A stretch of 64,000 nt of DNA, from NCBI GenBank assembly GCA_013115135.1, contig JABANP010000100.1, forward strand, positions 1 to 64,000. The letters are read 5' to 3'. Below are positions 23,600 to 35,482 of this stretch, in pieces. A program made the position numbers and the translations under genes. A model generated the notes under the pieces. The model worked only from the letters and a program-made list of their open reading frames with translations. It did no database searches and had not been told where the DNA came from. This DNA is from Perkinsus olseni (lineage: Eukaryota; Perkinsozoa; Perkinsida; Perkinsidae). How positions within the stretch are numbered: the stretch's first letter is position 1; each line of letters starts with the position of its first letter.

Positions 23600-24050
23600 C
23601 AGTGACAACTTAGCACATGCGTATGGAAAGAGCTCATGAGTGTGGCAAAATGAGGGAGTTGCTCGCTAAAGTAGCTCCCAACCTTCATCACGAGCGGGGC
23701 CAACAACCGTACACGATGTGTTTGGGCGGGGAGAACCCCAGGCCCAGTTGAGTGCTGTAGGAATAACGCAGTCTCGCAATATGCCCTGCAAGGAGAAGAG
23801 CGAAGGCGTAGAACATCGGTCGTGCGGCAATTCCGTCTCCGCTTTTCTCTCGTAATCGACCCTGTGTTCCCAACGTTTTCGTAACCCCGGCACAAGGACT
23901 CCAAATTTTAGCCTCAGACCCTATCGGGAGCCAAGACGGCGAGTACCTCACATTCAGAAGAGTAATTTCGCGAGGTTGAAAACTGAACCACTTCCTATAG
24001 CCTGTACGCGAAACGCCAGGGACTCTACAGCACGAAGCCATATACCTCGG
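23600..24050 (-). repeat. Duplicated upstream segment of hydrolase units (copy 1)
   Basis: The stretch 23640-23790 is repeated nearly unchanged at 27540-27690. On the minus strand both copies can encode a segment such as TQLGLGFSPPKHIV or, in another frame, VVGPARDEGWELL. Each copy lies roughly 2 kb (unit 1) or 1 kb (unit 2) upstream of an A module, so it may be a first exon or 5' region of the array genes. Confidence 0.5.
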
Positions 24051-24389
24051 TCCTGTTCGCTTGGTGAGCAGGCGTTGGAGCTAACGGGTTATCAACGACG
24101 GAGTACTGTATACCGATGTCTCTAACAAAGGGCCTACTCAAAGGGACAGGGGTACGAAGTGGCTGGGAAGAATCCCTATTACGCTAACAAGTAGGACAGG
24201 GATCGCGTGATGAACACGAACGAGGTGCTATTCGCCCCGTTCCTCATCAGGAAGGCAATGATCTCCGAAAGGCGGGCGCCGGCTCGAGCACCGAGCTGAT
24301 CGTTTCCATCGGGTGGACCCACATCGTACGATCTAAACAAGGCCCAACATCGGGGGCTGGAAGAAAGGCCACTTCAACCGTGTCCAATG

Positions 24390-26680
24390 GCTCACCCGAA
24401 GATGCTCTCTACTAGACTGACGAGTTCGATTTCGCCGTTACACTTTTCCAAGAGTCGGCGATCAACCGCTCTTTCACGAACCTGTACGGGACACCCTCGC
24501 GATAGCGATGAACCGTCGGGAAAAATGCAACCGAAGGATAACCGATAACGTCCAACCCGAATATCGCCGCGGCGAGCGCAAAGGATATACCGCCGGTGGG
24601 AATGCTGTGCATGAACCCACCGCCTCAGCCCAGTTGCCCATGACGAGCAGCTCGGAGACTTCCTTGACGATCAGGGTTACGACGCAACGCCTGGGGACCG
24701 CCGAGAACAGGTCGGAGAAGCCTTGAAGGAGCTTTCTGTTCAACCTGCAGAGTATGCGGTAAGTTGAGCTTGAAGAGCACCAGCCTCTTACTCTGTAGCG
24801 CTCGATTCCTTCTTATGCTCAACGGACACGACCGGGGACACCAGGGTCATTGAGATCAGATCGACGAGTGGCCTGGGAGGGATGCCGATATATCCCCGAA
24901 TGAGTTCTTCCACCAACCCTCACCTTTGGCATGTTTAGTAGGAGAATACCAGCGGATGCTCGGGTGATGGCAGGGTTTCCAGTGCTGGCGAGAAAAGCGT
25001 CTGCTCGGATAAAAACCAAAGACTCTTACACGAATCGTTTCACAGCTTGACCTCCCACACTCTCCCCACCCACGACGATGCGGTGAGTTGGTATGCGATC
25101 AACACTCAGTGCATGATAACCCTCATTGAACTCGTAGTTGACAGAGGTAAGAGCCTCTCCCCTGAGCACACCAGCCCAGTCCCCAATTGACCACCCAATT
25201 GACACTGACAGCATTTTCCGCGACTTTTAGGCTCACCTTGCGACTCTTTGGGCGTCCTCGGGGCTCATTAGGCTGTAAACGAGTTTGATTCTCGCACCAC
25301 AGACCCGACGCAAGTCTTCCATCGCTTCTGGATCTCCAGGGCCGTTCAGAAGCTTCCTCATCTGCGAACAGTATCCTCCTATACTCCGCGAGAACCTCAA
25401 ACTCTAGCGCTTCCCCAGATAAGAATCAACAGAATCGGGGAAGATTATGGAGCTCGAAGCGGCTGAGCGGGGATTATAAACAGCTGTGGCGTGAAGGAGC
25501 GCTGAGAATATGGCGAAGAGTGGTACGTTCACTAGCACGCTTGAAGACTATAGAGATATCCTAGTATGCTCGCAAGCCTCAGCAGTTGGCAGTAAAATCT
25601 CACCCGTTCCTCCCTTCGCTTTTTGCTATCTCCAATCCTGCTCGTTGACGGCGCAACCCAGAGGACTCCACACACTGGCCGAGACATCATGGACGCCAAA
25701 CTGCCCCAGATGGGAGCTTCATCGCTCTCTCCGCAGTACAAGGCTTCGAGAAAGCCCGACTGAGCCAGGACCTGATCGATCGTTACTCGTGAGGTAAACG
25801 AGAGCCCTCGAGCAAGCAGCTCACCATTGATATATGATCATACGAGAAGCCTGCGGTAGACAGCAGACGTCTGCCCCGCCATACTCTCTTAATTTCGCAG
25901 ATCGGCGTCCGCGTTATCCCCCACTGATGAGGATTCGCTACGATCAAGTGGGCTGCCCCATCAAATAGAGGTATCCAGCCAGCAAAGGACAGTACACCCC
26001 CAAGTATACCGGGATAGAGTAGTCTGAGGAGGAGGAGATACCCGAACATCCGGGCCGAAGGAACTCACGCAGTCTGAATAGCCATAGCAGCTCCACTATA
26101 AACACCAACCAGGAATATAGATTGCAGGGGTACGCGGTCAGCCAGACGGTTGATCTTCCCGAAGAGATACTCGAGCGAGTAGATGAGTTGCTGGTCGGTA
26201 GGGTCTGTAAACTCGGGTTGGTCTGGGTACTGCTGACTGGGGCGACTGGTGAACCTGGGTGGGCATTCATTCAACCCTCCCCTACAAGCGTCATCGATCT
26301 ACCATCGTCTTTGAGGATGCGGTGGAAGTAACATATCAAAGTGAATCTCCCCACAAGCAGCATTCACCTCAGCAGCCCTGCTGGACTTCTTCCGGCCAGC
26401 CTGAGAATCACAGAGGATTCCAACCCGCTCATGAGGACCTCGTCGATCACAAGGATGCCCGGGTGTCCTGCCCCCGACCCACTAGATAGCCGAAAAAGGC
26501 TTCTTTATGTTTATCGAAAAGAGCGGAGTCATCAAAAGACTTCCCATCTGGAAGATACAAAATATGACAGGTGGCGGTCTCGCCATACCCCCGGCCCAAT
26601 ACGGCCAGGAGTGTGGTTAGGGCCACTCCTCTGCAGCTGACGGGAGGGGCCATGAGCGATGATGAGCTAGGCAATGACTC
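24390..26680 (-). CDS. Hydrolase array unit 2: two APT-like modules, best preserved
   Basis: Module A2 (26680-25780): SCRGVALTTLLAVLGRGYGE, HILYLPDGKSFDDSALFDK, then DPTDQQLIYSLEYLFG and IFLVGVYSGAAMAIQTA (elbow with Tyr in place of Ser), intron, LLYPGILGGVLSFAGWIPL, TPICEIKRVWRG. Between modules: MMSRPVCGVLWVAPS (25650) and MRKLLNGPGDPEAMEDLRRV. Module B2: a 74-nt intron (GTGAGC...GCTCAG) leads to VDRIPTHRIVVGGESVGGQ (about 25040-25100), which fits GFSQGG with Ser kept. A 31-nt intron (about 24993-25023) and NPAITRASAGILLLNMPK follow, then PLVDLISMTLVSPVVSVEH and LNRKLLQGFSDLFSAVP. Several exon joins check in frame. Expected activity, if any, is hydrolysis of acyl thioesters or esters by module B. 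Module A lacks the serine. Confidence 0.55.
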
Positions 26681-26699
26681 ACTTCGACTTACCTATTCA

Positions 26700-27480
26700 G
26701 CGGGGCACCTACGAGGGCTAACCCAATTTAAAGCTCGTGAGCCCCCAAACATGCCATGCTTGATGAGCCACGAGCCGACCCCCTCAATTTTCCACACGGA
26801 AAAACCCACACCTTCGCGCGCCTGGAAGTCGCCTCTCATCGAGCGAACAGTTCGGGGTAGGCTACACTGGCCCTTGGCCTAGTTCTGGACTAGCGTCTCG
26901 CAGGTTTTCCCAAGTAGCAAACTAAAAGTGCTTCATACCTTGGCGTCCTCGCATACGTTCAAGCCGAAAAAGCAACGGTGTTGGCACGTGGCTGCAGGTG
27001 AACTCCCTATGCTACAAAAGGCGAGGAGCTTCGAGACCTTCTCGCCTCTGGCCGCCTCAGGTTAGCTGTAAGACTCGACACTTCGGACAGCACAGGTACT
27101 CGATCGGCTGTTGAACTTGCTCAACGAATTGACCTGCGATCATAGTACTCATCACCCTCCGAGGATGTACTGCATTGGCAGCTAGAGGCTTTCAATCTAT
27201 ATCGGCTCCTCGGTGTCACCACCGGCCACACAACTTCCCCATGAGAAATACGCGCACTGTTCGAGCCAGCATGGGGTGACACGCCGAAAGGGAAGACAAT
27301 AAATCGCGCTGATGCCGAGCAAAGACTGCCGCGCCAACTATTAGTATCGGAGGCAAACGCGTGATAGTGTTGCTGCAAGGTTGCCAGGAATGGTTTCGCA
27401 CCGAAACGCCCACTGCGCATGAGACGACGAGCAATGACCAGTAGATTTCTCAGCAGTCTCCCGTAAGGCACTGCAAAGTA
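26700..27480. other. Spacer between hydrolase units 2 and 3
   Basis: No recognisable gene. Short ORFs on both strands without motifs. Confidence 0.45.
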
Positions 27481-27489
27481 ACTCTCAGA

Positions 27490-27720
27490 TAGGGGGCAAC
27501 ATCAGTGACAACTTAGCACATGCACATGACAAGATGAATGTGGCAAAATGAGGGAGTTGCTCGCTAAAGTGTCTCCCACTCTCCATCACGAGCGGGGCCA
27601 ACGACCGCACACGGTGTGTTTGGGCGGGGAGAACCCCAGGCCCAGTTGAGTGCTGTAGGAATAACGGAGTCTCGCAATATGCCCTGAAGGGAAGACGCGT
27701 CACGACACCCAACGATTCGT
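27490..27720 (-). repeat. Duplicated upstream segment of hydrolase units (copy 2)
   Basis: Near-identical to 23590-23790 (for example the stretch coding HSTGPGVLPAQTHRV on the minus strand). It lies about 0.8 kb upstream of module A2. It marks a duplication boundary of the array. Confidence 0.55.
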
Positions 27721-28179
27721 AGTAATGGCCGCTCAGTTGGTCGACCCGGGGGTCCCTATCGGGAAATCTCTCAAAGACCGCGGCCTTTACCGTCGCGGAG
27801 TCTATGGGCGAGATGGGATAGATCTCCGAAAGCCGCCCAGAACCCGCGGACTTACCTCGGTCCTGTTCGCCTGTTGGGCAGGCGTTGAAGCTAACGGGTC
27901 ATCGATGACTGCATACCGTATGCTGAGGTCTCCAACAGAGGGCCTACTCAAAGGGCACGGGTACGCAGAGGCAAGGAAACAATCGCTGTTACGCTAACGA
28001 GTGGGAAAGGGATTCCGTGATGAACACGAACGAGGTGCTGTTCGCCCCGTTTTTCGTCAGGAAGGCAATGACTTCTGAAAGGCGGGCGCGAGCTCGAGCA
28101 CCGAGTTGGTTTTGGTCATCCGGCGGGCCCTCATCATCCGACCTGAGCAAGGCCCAACATCGAGGGTGAGAGGGAGGGC

Positions 28180-30495
28180 CACTTCGACAGTGCCCGGCGT
28201 CTCACCCGAAGATGCTCTCCACCAGACTGACGAGATCGATTCCAGCACTGCACTTTTCCAAGAGTCGGCGATCAGCAGCTCTTTCACGAACCTGTACGGA
28301 ACACCCCCACGATAGCGATGAACCGTCGGGAAAAATGCAACCGAAGGAGAAACGATAATGTCCAACCCGAATATCGCCGCGGTGAGCGGAAAGGGAATAC
28401 CGCCGGTGGGGATGCTGTGCACGAACCCACCGCCTCAGCCCAGTTGCCCATGACCAGCAGCTCGGAGACCTCCTTGACGATCAGGGTTACGACGCAACGC
28501 CTGGGGACCGCCGAGAACAGGTCGGAGAAGCCTTGAAGGAGCTTCGTGTTCAACCTGAGCGGCGCTAGCGCATCCCCGGGAACCAGCTTAGCAATAACCT
28601 CTACTCAGCTGGATCAGATTTCCTCGCGTGTGAGATGGAAAGCCGGCGAGGACCGGTCCTGTTCACATAAGGATGAGGAGTGCCCTGCCAGTAAGAACAG
28701 CATTCTTGCGATGAGGCGCTGAAGCATGACCCACTGCGGTTGGGTTGAGAAGAAGGATGCCGGAGACTGTCTGAATCAGCTCGGGGTTCTGCAAACTGAA
28801 AGCAGATCCGACTGGGTGGATGCATCTAGCGGGGCATCCTACACAAACCGACCAACGGCGTCAGCTCCGATTTCATTCCCCCCTAGCACGATACGAAGAG
28901 GAGTGATACCTCCCCTTCGCAGCCGGGAGAGATCTTCAACTAGCCTGTAGCTGATGAGACTCGCGGCCGTTCTGAGCAGCGCAACAACTGGCCCACGAGA
29001 TTCTGGCTTTGTGTGACGAGGAAGGACTGCGCGCGCACTGGCTCCACGTCATTGGCTTACACATACTTTGATTCTCGCATGCCATGTCTGCTCATCCGGT
29101 GGTATATCAACTCGATGCTCGTGCCACAGAGCCGTCGCAAGCCTTCTCCCGCTTCCGAATGCTGATCGCCCAGCAGAATCTCCCGTACCTACCGTAGCGT
29201 CTCAGCGGCATCACAAACGACGCGGCGGTGAGCAGCCGCGGTTCATCACGAGCAATCATATAGCGTGGAAAGAAGCACCGCAAAACTGCAAGAGAACGCT
29301 GCAGCAACACCCTTGTTTCGCAGAGAACTGTGCCACTGCGTAAATCGAAATCGACACGGAGTGGAATTCAACGGTACACTTCGGGCCAACAACGGAAAAC
29401 CCAAAGGTTGGGGAGGAGTTGTCCAGGACTGAAGCTCGAAGGAAGCTTACCAGATCCTCCTCTGACTTCATTTTTCTCTGCCTCCATCTCTGGGGAGCAA
29501 CCCAGATCACTCCGCACACTGGTCGAATCATCATCGAGGTTAGCGCGCCCCAGGGGAACTCTTCCGTAGGCGCTTCGTAGTGAATGACGCCCAAGGAGCC
29601 AGCCCTAGCCAGTTCCTGCCATCCAGTCGCGATCAAGCAAAGCTTAAGTCCACGCTGGTACACCTGCGAGTGGTCATGCAAGGGTCCGTGAACTTTTCAG
29701 TGTCTCCGGTCCTCGCTGCACGCTCTGTACACCGCTTATCGGCGTGCGCATGAGTAGGCTCCAGTCGTGTACACGCTCATACAAATGGGCTGCCCCATTT
29801 CGTAGAGGTATCCAGCCAGCAAAGAACAGCACACCCCCGAGTATACCGGGATAGAGTAATCTGAGGAAGAGGAGATACCCGAACATCCGGGCCGAAGGAA
29901 CTCACGCAGTCTGAATAGCCATAGCAGCTCCACTATAAACACCAACCAGGAATATAGATTGCAGGGGCACGCGGTCAGCCAGACGGTTGATCTTCCCGAA
30001 GAGATACTCGAGCGAGTAGATGAGTTGCTGGTCGGTAGGGTCTGTAAACTCGGGTTGGTCGGGGTACTGCGGACTGGGGCGACTGGTGAACCTGGGAGGG
30101 CATTCATTCAACCCTCCCCTACGGACGTCGTCGATCTACCATCGTCTCTGAGGATGCGGTGGAAGTAACATATCAAAGTGAATCTCCCCACAAGCAGCAT
30201 TCACCTCAGCAGCCCTGCTGGACTTCTTCCGGCCAGCCTGAAAATCACAGAGGATACTCGTCGATCACAAGGATGCCCGGGTGTCCTGTACCCGACCCAC
30301 CAGATAGCCGGAAAAAGGCTTCCTTATGTTTATCGAAAAGAGCCGAGTCATCAAAAGACTTCCCATCTGGAAGATACAAAACATGACAGGTGGCGGTCTC
30401 GCCATACCCCCGGCCCAATACGGCCAGGAGTGTGGTTAGGGCCACTCCTCTGCAGCTGGTGGAGGAGACCATAGGTAATAATAAACCAACCAAGG
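28180..30495 (-). CDS. Hydrolase array unit 3: two APT-like modules, both without nucleophile serine
   Basis: Module A3 (30495-29690): TSCRGVALTTLLAVLGRGYG, HVLYLPDGKSFDDSALFDK, then an exon ending at a 49-nt intron (about 30089-30137), DPTDQQLIYSLEYLFG, IFLVGVYSGAAMAIQTA ending at 29902 (Tyr at the nucleophile position) and LLYPGILGGVLFFAGWIPL. Between modules: IRPVCGVIWVAPQR (29520) and LRRLCGTSIELIYHRMS (about 29120). Module B3: LRIVLGGNEIGADAVGRF (about 28850-28900), the same elbow with Glu instead of Ser. The last exons (LLQGFSDLFSAVPRRC, 28550-28480; PTGGIPFPLTAAIFGLD) are close to those of unit 2. With Tyr and Glu at the two elbows, this unit should be catalytically dead as a classical serine hydrolase. 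Confidence 0.5.
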
Positions 30496-30499
30496 ACTA

Positions 30500-31290
30500 C
30501 CCTGCCCAAGAAAGAAGCGCGGGGCCATGAAGGTCACAGGAATGACACTCCACCACTGCGGAAACGGCAGCCCCGCAGCGGGTTGGTTGGCTCGCATGAG
30601 CTGCAGAGCATTATTTGATTACAAGTCTTGACCCGCGACTGGAAATTATCCGCCCAAATACCGTATAACTCCGCTCGCCCCGAGCGCATAGGAATTCCGC
30701 AGAGGCGATGCTTGCTTGAGAATAAGTATTCCGCCAACGCCACGGTGGCGTTGCCACCAAGGACTATACAGCAGCAGTAAGCATCAAGAGGTTTCGATTC
30801 CAGCTTGACTTCACTAACACCACCTTCCAGCAGGCCGGCTCGCACAGGAGCCGGTTTGAGGAACTCGGGAAATTTTCAGCACATTCGAGAGAGATTACTC
30901 ATCTCACTGGCTGAATTTTCGCTCGATCTCCGAATAAGTCAGTCTGAGTTTAACCTCATCGAGCAGGCTCTCGAGGAACCCACGACTTGGTAGTATTCAT
31001 CCGCTCCTCGATAGGTCGTGCTGTGCATGTTACAATCGCCACGTCTCTCAGCACAGAGGGCGCCGTCAGCTGTCACGCCAATTCTACACGACAGTGGCCT
31101 CCGAAAAACTCTTCCGGACTGAAAGTTGCAGTCGCCAGTAAGTCTCTGCTTCTCACAGCGTTACTGCTACTCCCATTCACAGAATAATCTCCCCCACTCT
31201 CAGTCTTTTCCGAGATAGCGTAGTTGAAGACCCGAGAAGGCGTATAACAAACAACGCAAAACACTGTGACGATGATATCTGTAAATGCAA
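30500..31290. other. Upstream flank of unit 3, no clear gene
   Basis: Between the first A3 exon and the 3' end of the PIF1 gene. A minus-strand ORF at 31073-31264 begins with a hydrophobic stretch (TVFCVVCYTPSRVF), which might be a first exon of unit 3, but no splice link could be proven. Confidence 0.35.
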
Positions 31291-31296
31291 ATTAGA

Positions 31297-33928
31297 TTAA
31301 ATGCCTCGCTTCTTAAGGTCCCTTTTTTTATTCCATTTCCCTGGACCACCGACATGGCTGGACGTGGAAGACACTGACGTCCTGCTGGTTGTGCTCGCGG
31401 TAGAGGCTGGCCCTACCGCCTGAGTAGTGTCGTCACAGCCACTGTAAACTAATGGAGCGTCTTTAACATGCGTTCTATAAAATTCTACGACCTCGGGAGA
31501 GCACCCGAACCGGCGTGCGTCGAAGCTCAAGACTTGCAAGCCTTCGATCGATCGTGCACGACTGAGGGCCACGTACCTGCAAACGGCTCAGCTCTGATCG
31601 AGATGCAGCCCAGCCTGGCTACGCTTGGCCCTCCGCGAATACTCGGCTGATGTCCACTTGCACACAGTCGATAGACATACCCTGGGCCTGGAAGGATTCC
31701 GAATGACGAAGGGCTTTGGGGCCTCCCCAGGGCGCGGGGTCGCAGCGGCACGGAGAGGCCCTCACCTTGTGAATGGTCATCGCCCAAGAAAGCTTGAGCG
31801 GTATCTGTTTCCGCTTCATTTTCCTATTCTTCGTCTCCAACTCGAAGTTCTCAAAGCCTATGATCTGCTCGACAATCTCCCCCATGTGAGAGAATTGCAC
31901 CTGCGCTGACGACATCCAAGATTTGCTCCCCGGGGGCTGAGCTGCTCACCTTCGGCAGTCGTGGAGCACTGGACTCTCGCGTGAACTCCACTTCTGGACC
32001 ATCTGAGGCAAGCATGCACCTCTCTCGAAGATTAACTCCCCCCGATCATCCAAGGGCTGATAGGCCAAGGCCTTACCTTCAGGTCCAGGAGAGAGGCCTC
32101 CCGAGGCTGAGACGAACCCCACCACCTTCCCCTGGGAACCGTTGACCAGCCGAGTTCCCAAGTCACCCGACTGATTCTTCAGCAGCATCACCTGACAGTA
32201 TCGAGGGGTCTAGAGCGAAGGGATACACTCGATGATACGGACTTGAGCGCCTATCTTCAGAGTGAGCTTCCGAGGAAAGAGTGTGTAGCGATCCATATAT
32301 TGGAGGTCATCTGGGTGCCCTGAGTCCTCAGCCTCGTACCTGAGCATGGAAGAGAGACGTCCTATCCACGGCACGACGGCAGAGGGAAAGCAGTCAAAGC
32401 ACGACAACACGCGTCGTCTGAGAAGCTCCGCACTCACGTTTCACTTTCGCCGCTGAGTCGACCCATCTCCTCGGCATTTTTACGGTCCACCTGCTCGTTC
32501 GTCGGGTACAGAATCGTTGGCCTCACCTACGCTCCACCATCCGCACAGCGACGCCCGTCCAACCTCACCCCGCTAGGCGTTGTGATCTCTCGCTGCAGTC
32601 TCTTGAGCAGGTTCATGGATCGCTGTGAGAGATTATTGTCGCGTATCTCATCCAGCATGTCCTTCAACGCCTTATCCTTAGTACGGTACCTAGGTAGAGG
32701 TCACAGCCATTGATAGTCATGGCGTCGCACTTACACTTGCGTGAGGCGGACGTTGATCTCAATGGCCCTCTCCCACTCTGGAGACTCGTAGCACTTGAGG
32801 CCCTGGTCAAGATTGGCATCACTCTGCCGATTTTTGAAGACTGGCGGTAACTACTTTTCGACGAATACCAACGCGTCAAGAACAGACCGATCGTACTTGG
32901 TAGAAATCACCGACCAACACCAGCTGGATCCCTCCGAAAGGTTTCGTCCGCTCAGATCGGATTTCCTTCGCGACATAGTCCAGCTTGTTGAAGAGGTCCG
33001 CGCTCATCATCGACACTTCATCGATGATCAACACTCGACAGTCGTGCCAGTTCTGCACAGCCTTGCCGTTTCGCTTCACGAACCTCACTAGGTCCTGCTT
33101 AGTCCCGCGTCTGAGTAAGAAGCACCGCTGCCCGCAGCCTGGGATCAAGACACCTACGCGAGACCGATGCCAGCAAAGCTATGCAAAGTCGTCGCCCTCC
33201 TATCCAGTAGCGTAGAGGCTATGCCGGTGAGGGCTGAAAACAAAGCGTAGTATCTCCAGCTGGCGGCGGAGTACACGCTGCGATACTTACCCGTTATGAA
33301 GGTAGATTTCTGCGGCAACGCCTTGATGACTTCTCGAAGAGTTCTTGTTTTCCCCGTGCCAGCGCTACCTGACGCACAGGGCAAAAAGAAGACGGCCTTG
33401 AGATGCAGCAGGAGCTCCCTCACCCGTAAAGAATATGCTCTTCTTCTGTTTGACTATCAAGTCAAATACGTAACGCTGTTGATCAGACAACTCGCCCTCC
33501 TCCTCGAACACACTCGTGCCCTACCAGACAATAGTGGACCATCAACTCGGAAGGCAGCAGCAGCAGCTCCTCACACGACGCCTTTTCCATGCTGCCGCGT
33601 CCTTCTCTCTATCCTCCTGCATCCAGAACGGTACCGTACGCCGCTTTGTTGGGGGTTCATAACTCTCCATCACGGGCTTGCTCATCGACACGTTAGAAGC
33701 GCTGGGGCTGCAGAAGAAACCTGAGCACAGATCACGGTCCACCATAGCGACCATAAAGTTCGGGTTCGGGTCCGGGTTCGGGTTTGACCTACTCTCAATG
33801 GAGGCGTCCGGGAGAGGCCGTGCAGTCGTCGTTCTACTCTTCCGACTGCTAGGACTCTGTGGCTTGGTTGCCAAAGGCGTGGTCGGCTCCAAATCTATGA
33901 CTTCATTCCCGTTGGTCAATGATGACAT
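31297..33928 (-). CDS. PIF1-family DNA helicase
   Basis: 5'-3' superfamily 1B helicase for genome or mitochondrial DNA maintenance. ATG at 33928 (MSSLTNGNEVIDLEP) opens a basic, low-complexity N-terminus that includes NPNPDPNPN. Then LSDQQRYVFDLIVKQKKSIFF and, after an intron, the Walker A motif GSAGTGKT, TLHSFAGIGLA, VLIIDEVSMMSADLFNKLD (Walker B), LVLVGDFYQ and LPPV, YPTNEQVDRKNAEEMGRL, VMLLKNQSGDLGTRLVNGS, PLKLSWAMTIHK/AQGMSID and YVALSRARSIEGLQVLSF, stop near 31297. About eleven short GT-AG introns, all joined in frame by eye. One 42-nt intron (about 32529-32570) removes an in-frame TAG. No frameshift is needed anywhere, a useful control for the genes that do need one. Confidence 0.92.
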
Positions 33929-34663
33929 GCTCTGCTTAATTCGACTTGCTGCAACCACCCACAGAGGCTCAGCCGACAGACTGCAGACGCAACCTTAGGT
34001 AGGGATTCGAAAGTGTAGTGCTATGGAAGTCATTGAATTCGGCATGGTGCGGTATTGAGTACGCGCTCATTTTTTGCCGTACATTGCTCGGTACTTCTCC
34101 CTCAATGTTACCAAGAAGCCTCCTAGAGTCGTGCAAGGCGGCATTCGACAATTCAGATTCGCCACAAGCTTGTCGAGAAGAGTGACCTAAGCTGAGTGAT
34201 ACCCACCCTACACCGCAACAGATCCGCTCACCCGGGGCACGCAACTGGCTATCGAGTACTTCTGCGTCTTCTTATCCCGGGCCAGCACGAAGACTAGAGG
34301 CTCATCGCAGCCTTCAACCTCCTCCAAGCGAACTCTCGCCTCTGTTGGTCCGATGAACTGCCAGGAAGACCTCATACACCGGTAAGACTAGGATGTCCAT
34401 TCATGCACTTCCAGCAGTGCAATTCGACAAGTCTGGACACAGTGGAGCAGTCCCGTTTTCGATGTCAGCGTCACCCTGCACTCGATTCTGAATGCGAGCT
34501 TACCGCGTGGTCTCACTCGTTCTATTATATACCAGATGAGCGAACAGTGTACCACAGTAGGGGTGAGAAGCACTTCAGGAAAGGTCTCACTTTCAAGCCA
34601 GGTCGCTACACGTACCACGATTGAAGAAGCCATTCCTCCGCGGGAATTTCCCGTCGGGAAACC
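33929..34663. other. Intergenic region, no gene seen
   Basis: Lies upstream of PIF1 and downstream of the coiled-coil gene, both on the minus strand. Only short motif-free ORFs on both strands. Confidence 0.5.
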
Positions 34664-35482
34664 TTAATTGCGTGGAAGGAAAAATCCATGCATGAAACGT
34701 GGAGACACCGGAGGTGGAAAGTGAACTGGCAATGGATTTCCAGAAGCCACCCGCGTTGAGCTCGTTGAGGCACCCACACCGACTGAAGTACCCACCTCGA
34801 GGGATAAGCCGAGTGCATCCTTGAACGCCTCGCATTTGGCCTCGAGACAGTCACTGCTTTGATGGCAGGGTGGGTGTGCAGACGACGATGATGAGGCATC
34901 TTCCAACACTTCTTGTTGGTCCTTCCTATAAAGGGGAGCTTCTTCGAACAACTCAATTGGCGTACCACTTCTCTGCATTCTCCAAGGGAAGCTGCTCCCG
35001 GTCTTGGGTTGTATTCCACAGGTTGGCTCGGTTCTCCCTGGCTAGAGCGAAGGCTTCCTCTAGCTCCTTATGGCGGGACTTCACCGTTTCAGCCAGCTCG
35101 TCGCATTCCTGAAGGCAATAATTGACAAAATTGGTCGAGCCGTATTTGCAGGCGCCACCAGCCGCGGTAAAATACGAGAAGACCACGGAAGAGGAGCCAC
35201 TCCGCGAGCCCAAAATCGCCGTGCGAAAAGGAGGATCCAAAAATACTCGATGCGCTATCGTGACCTACGCGGCATTTTTCTAAGTAAGTAACTTTCTCCA
35301 GGTGAGCTACTTCATCTCGAAGGCCTCGAATGCGCTGCAGCGCCCCCGCGTAGGACGCCTGACAGATGGGTAATAAGTACTGACAAGGCCTCGGCGCTTC
35401 TGACCTCGACACTTGCACATGGCTGAGCAGCCAGCCTGGTCAGATCCTCAACCTGCTGTACTACTGTCGACAGTTCGTCCAT
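34664..35482 (-). CDS. Coiled-coil protein with ultra-short introns
   Basis: Not recognised as a known family. ATG at 35482 (MDELSTVVQQVEDLTRLAAQ). Four exons can be joined in frame by three tiny GT-AG introns: 35359-35380 (22 nt), 35265-35292 (28 nt) and 34992-35019 (28 nt). Joined segments include ASYAGALQRIRGLRDEVAHL, ECDELAETVKSRHKELEE, AFALARENRANL and PIELFEEAPLYRKDQQEV. Heptad-like spacing of Leu/Ile/Val and many charged residues suggest coiled coil. A Ser/Thr/Val-rich tail ends at FFLPRN with the stop at 34664. About 240 aa. Without these introns every frame is broken, which supports them. Function unknown. Confidence 0.6.

Noticed and set aside
33678..33998. Plus-strand ORF opposite the PIF1 N-terminus
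   Set aside because: Antisense shadow. The minus strand carries the helicase gene with all motifs.
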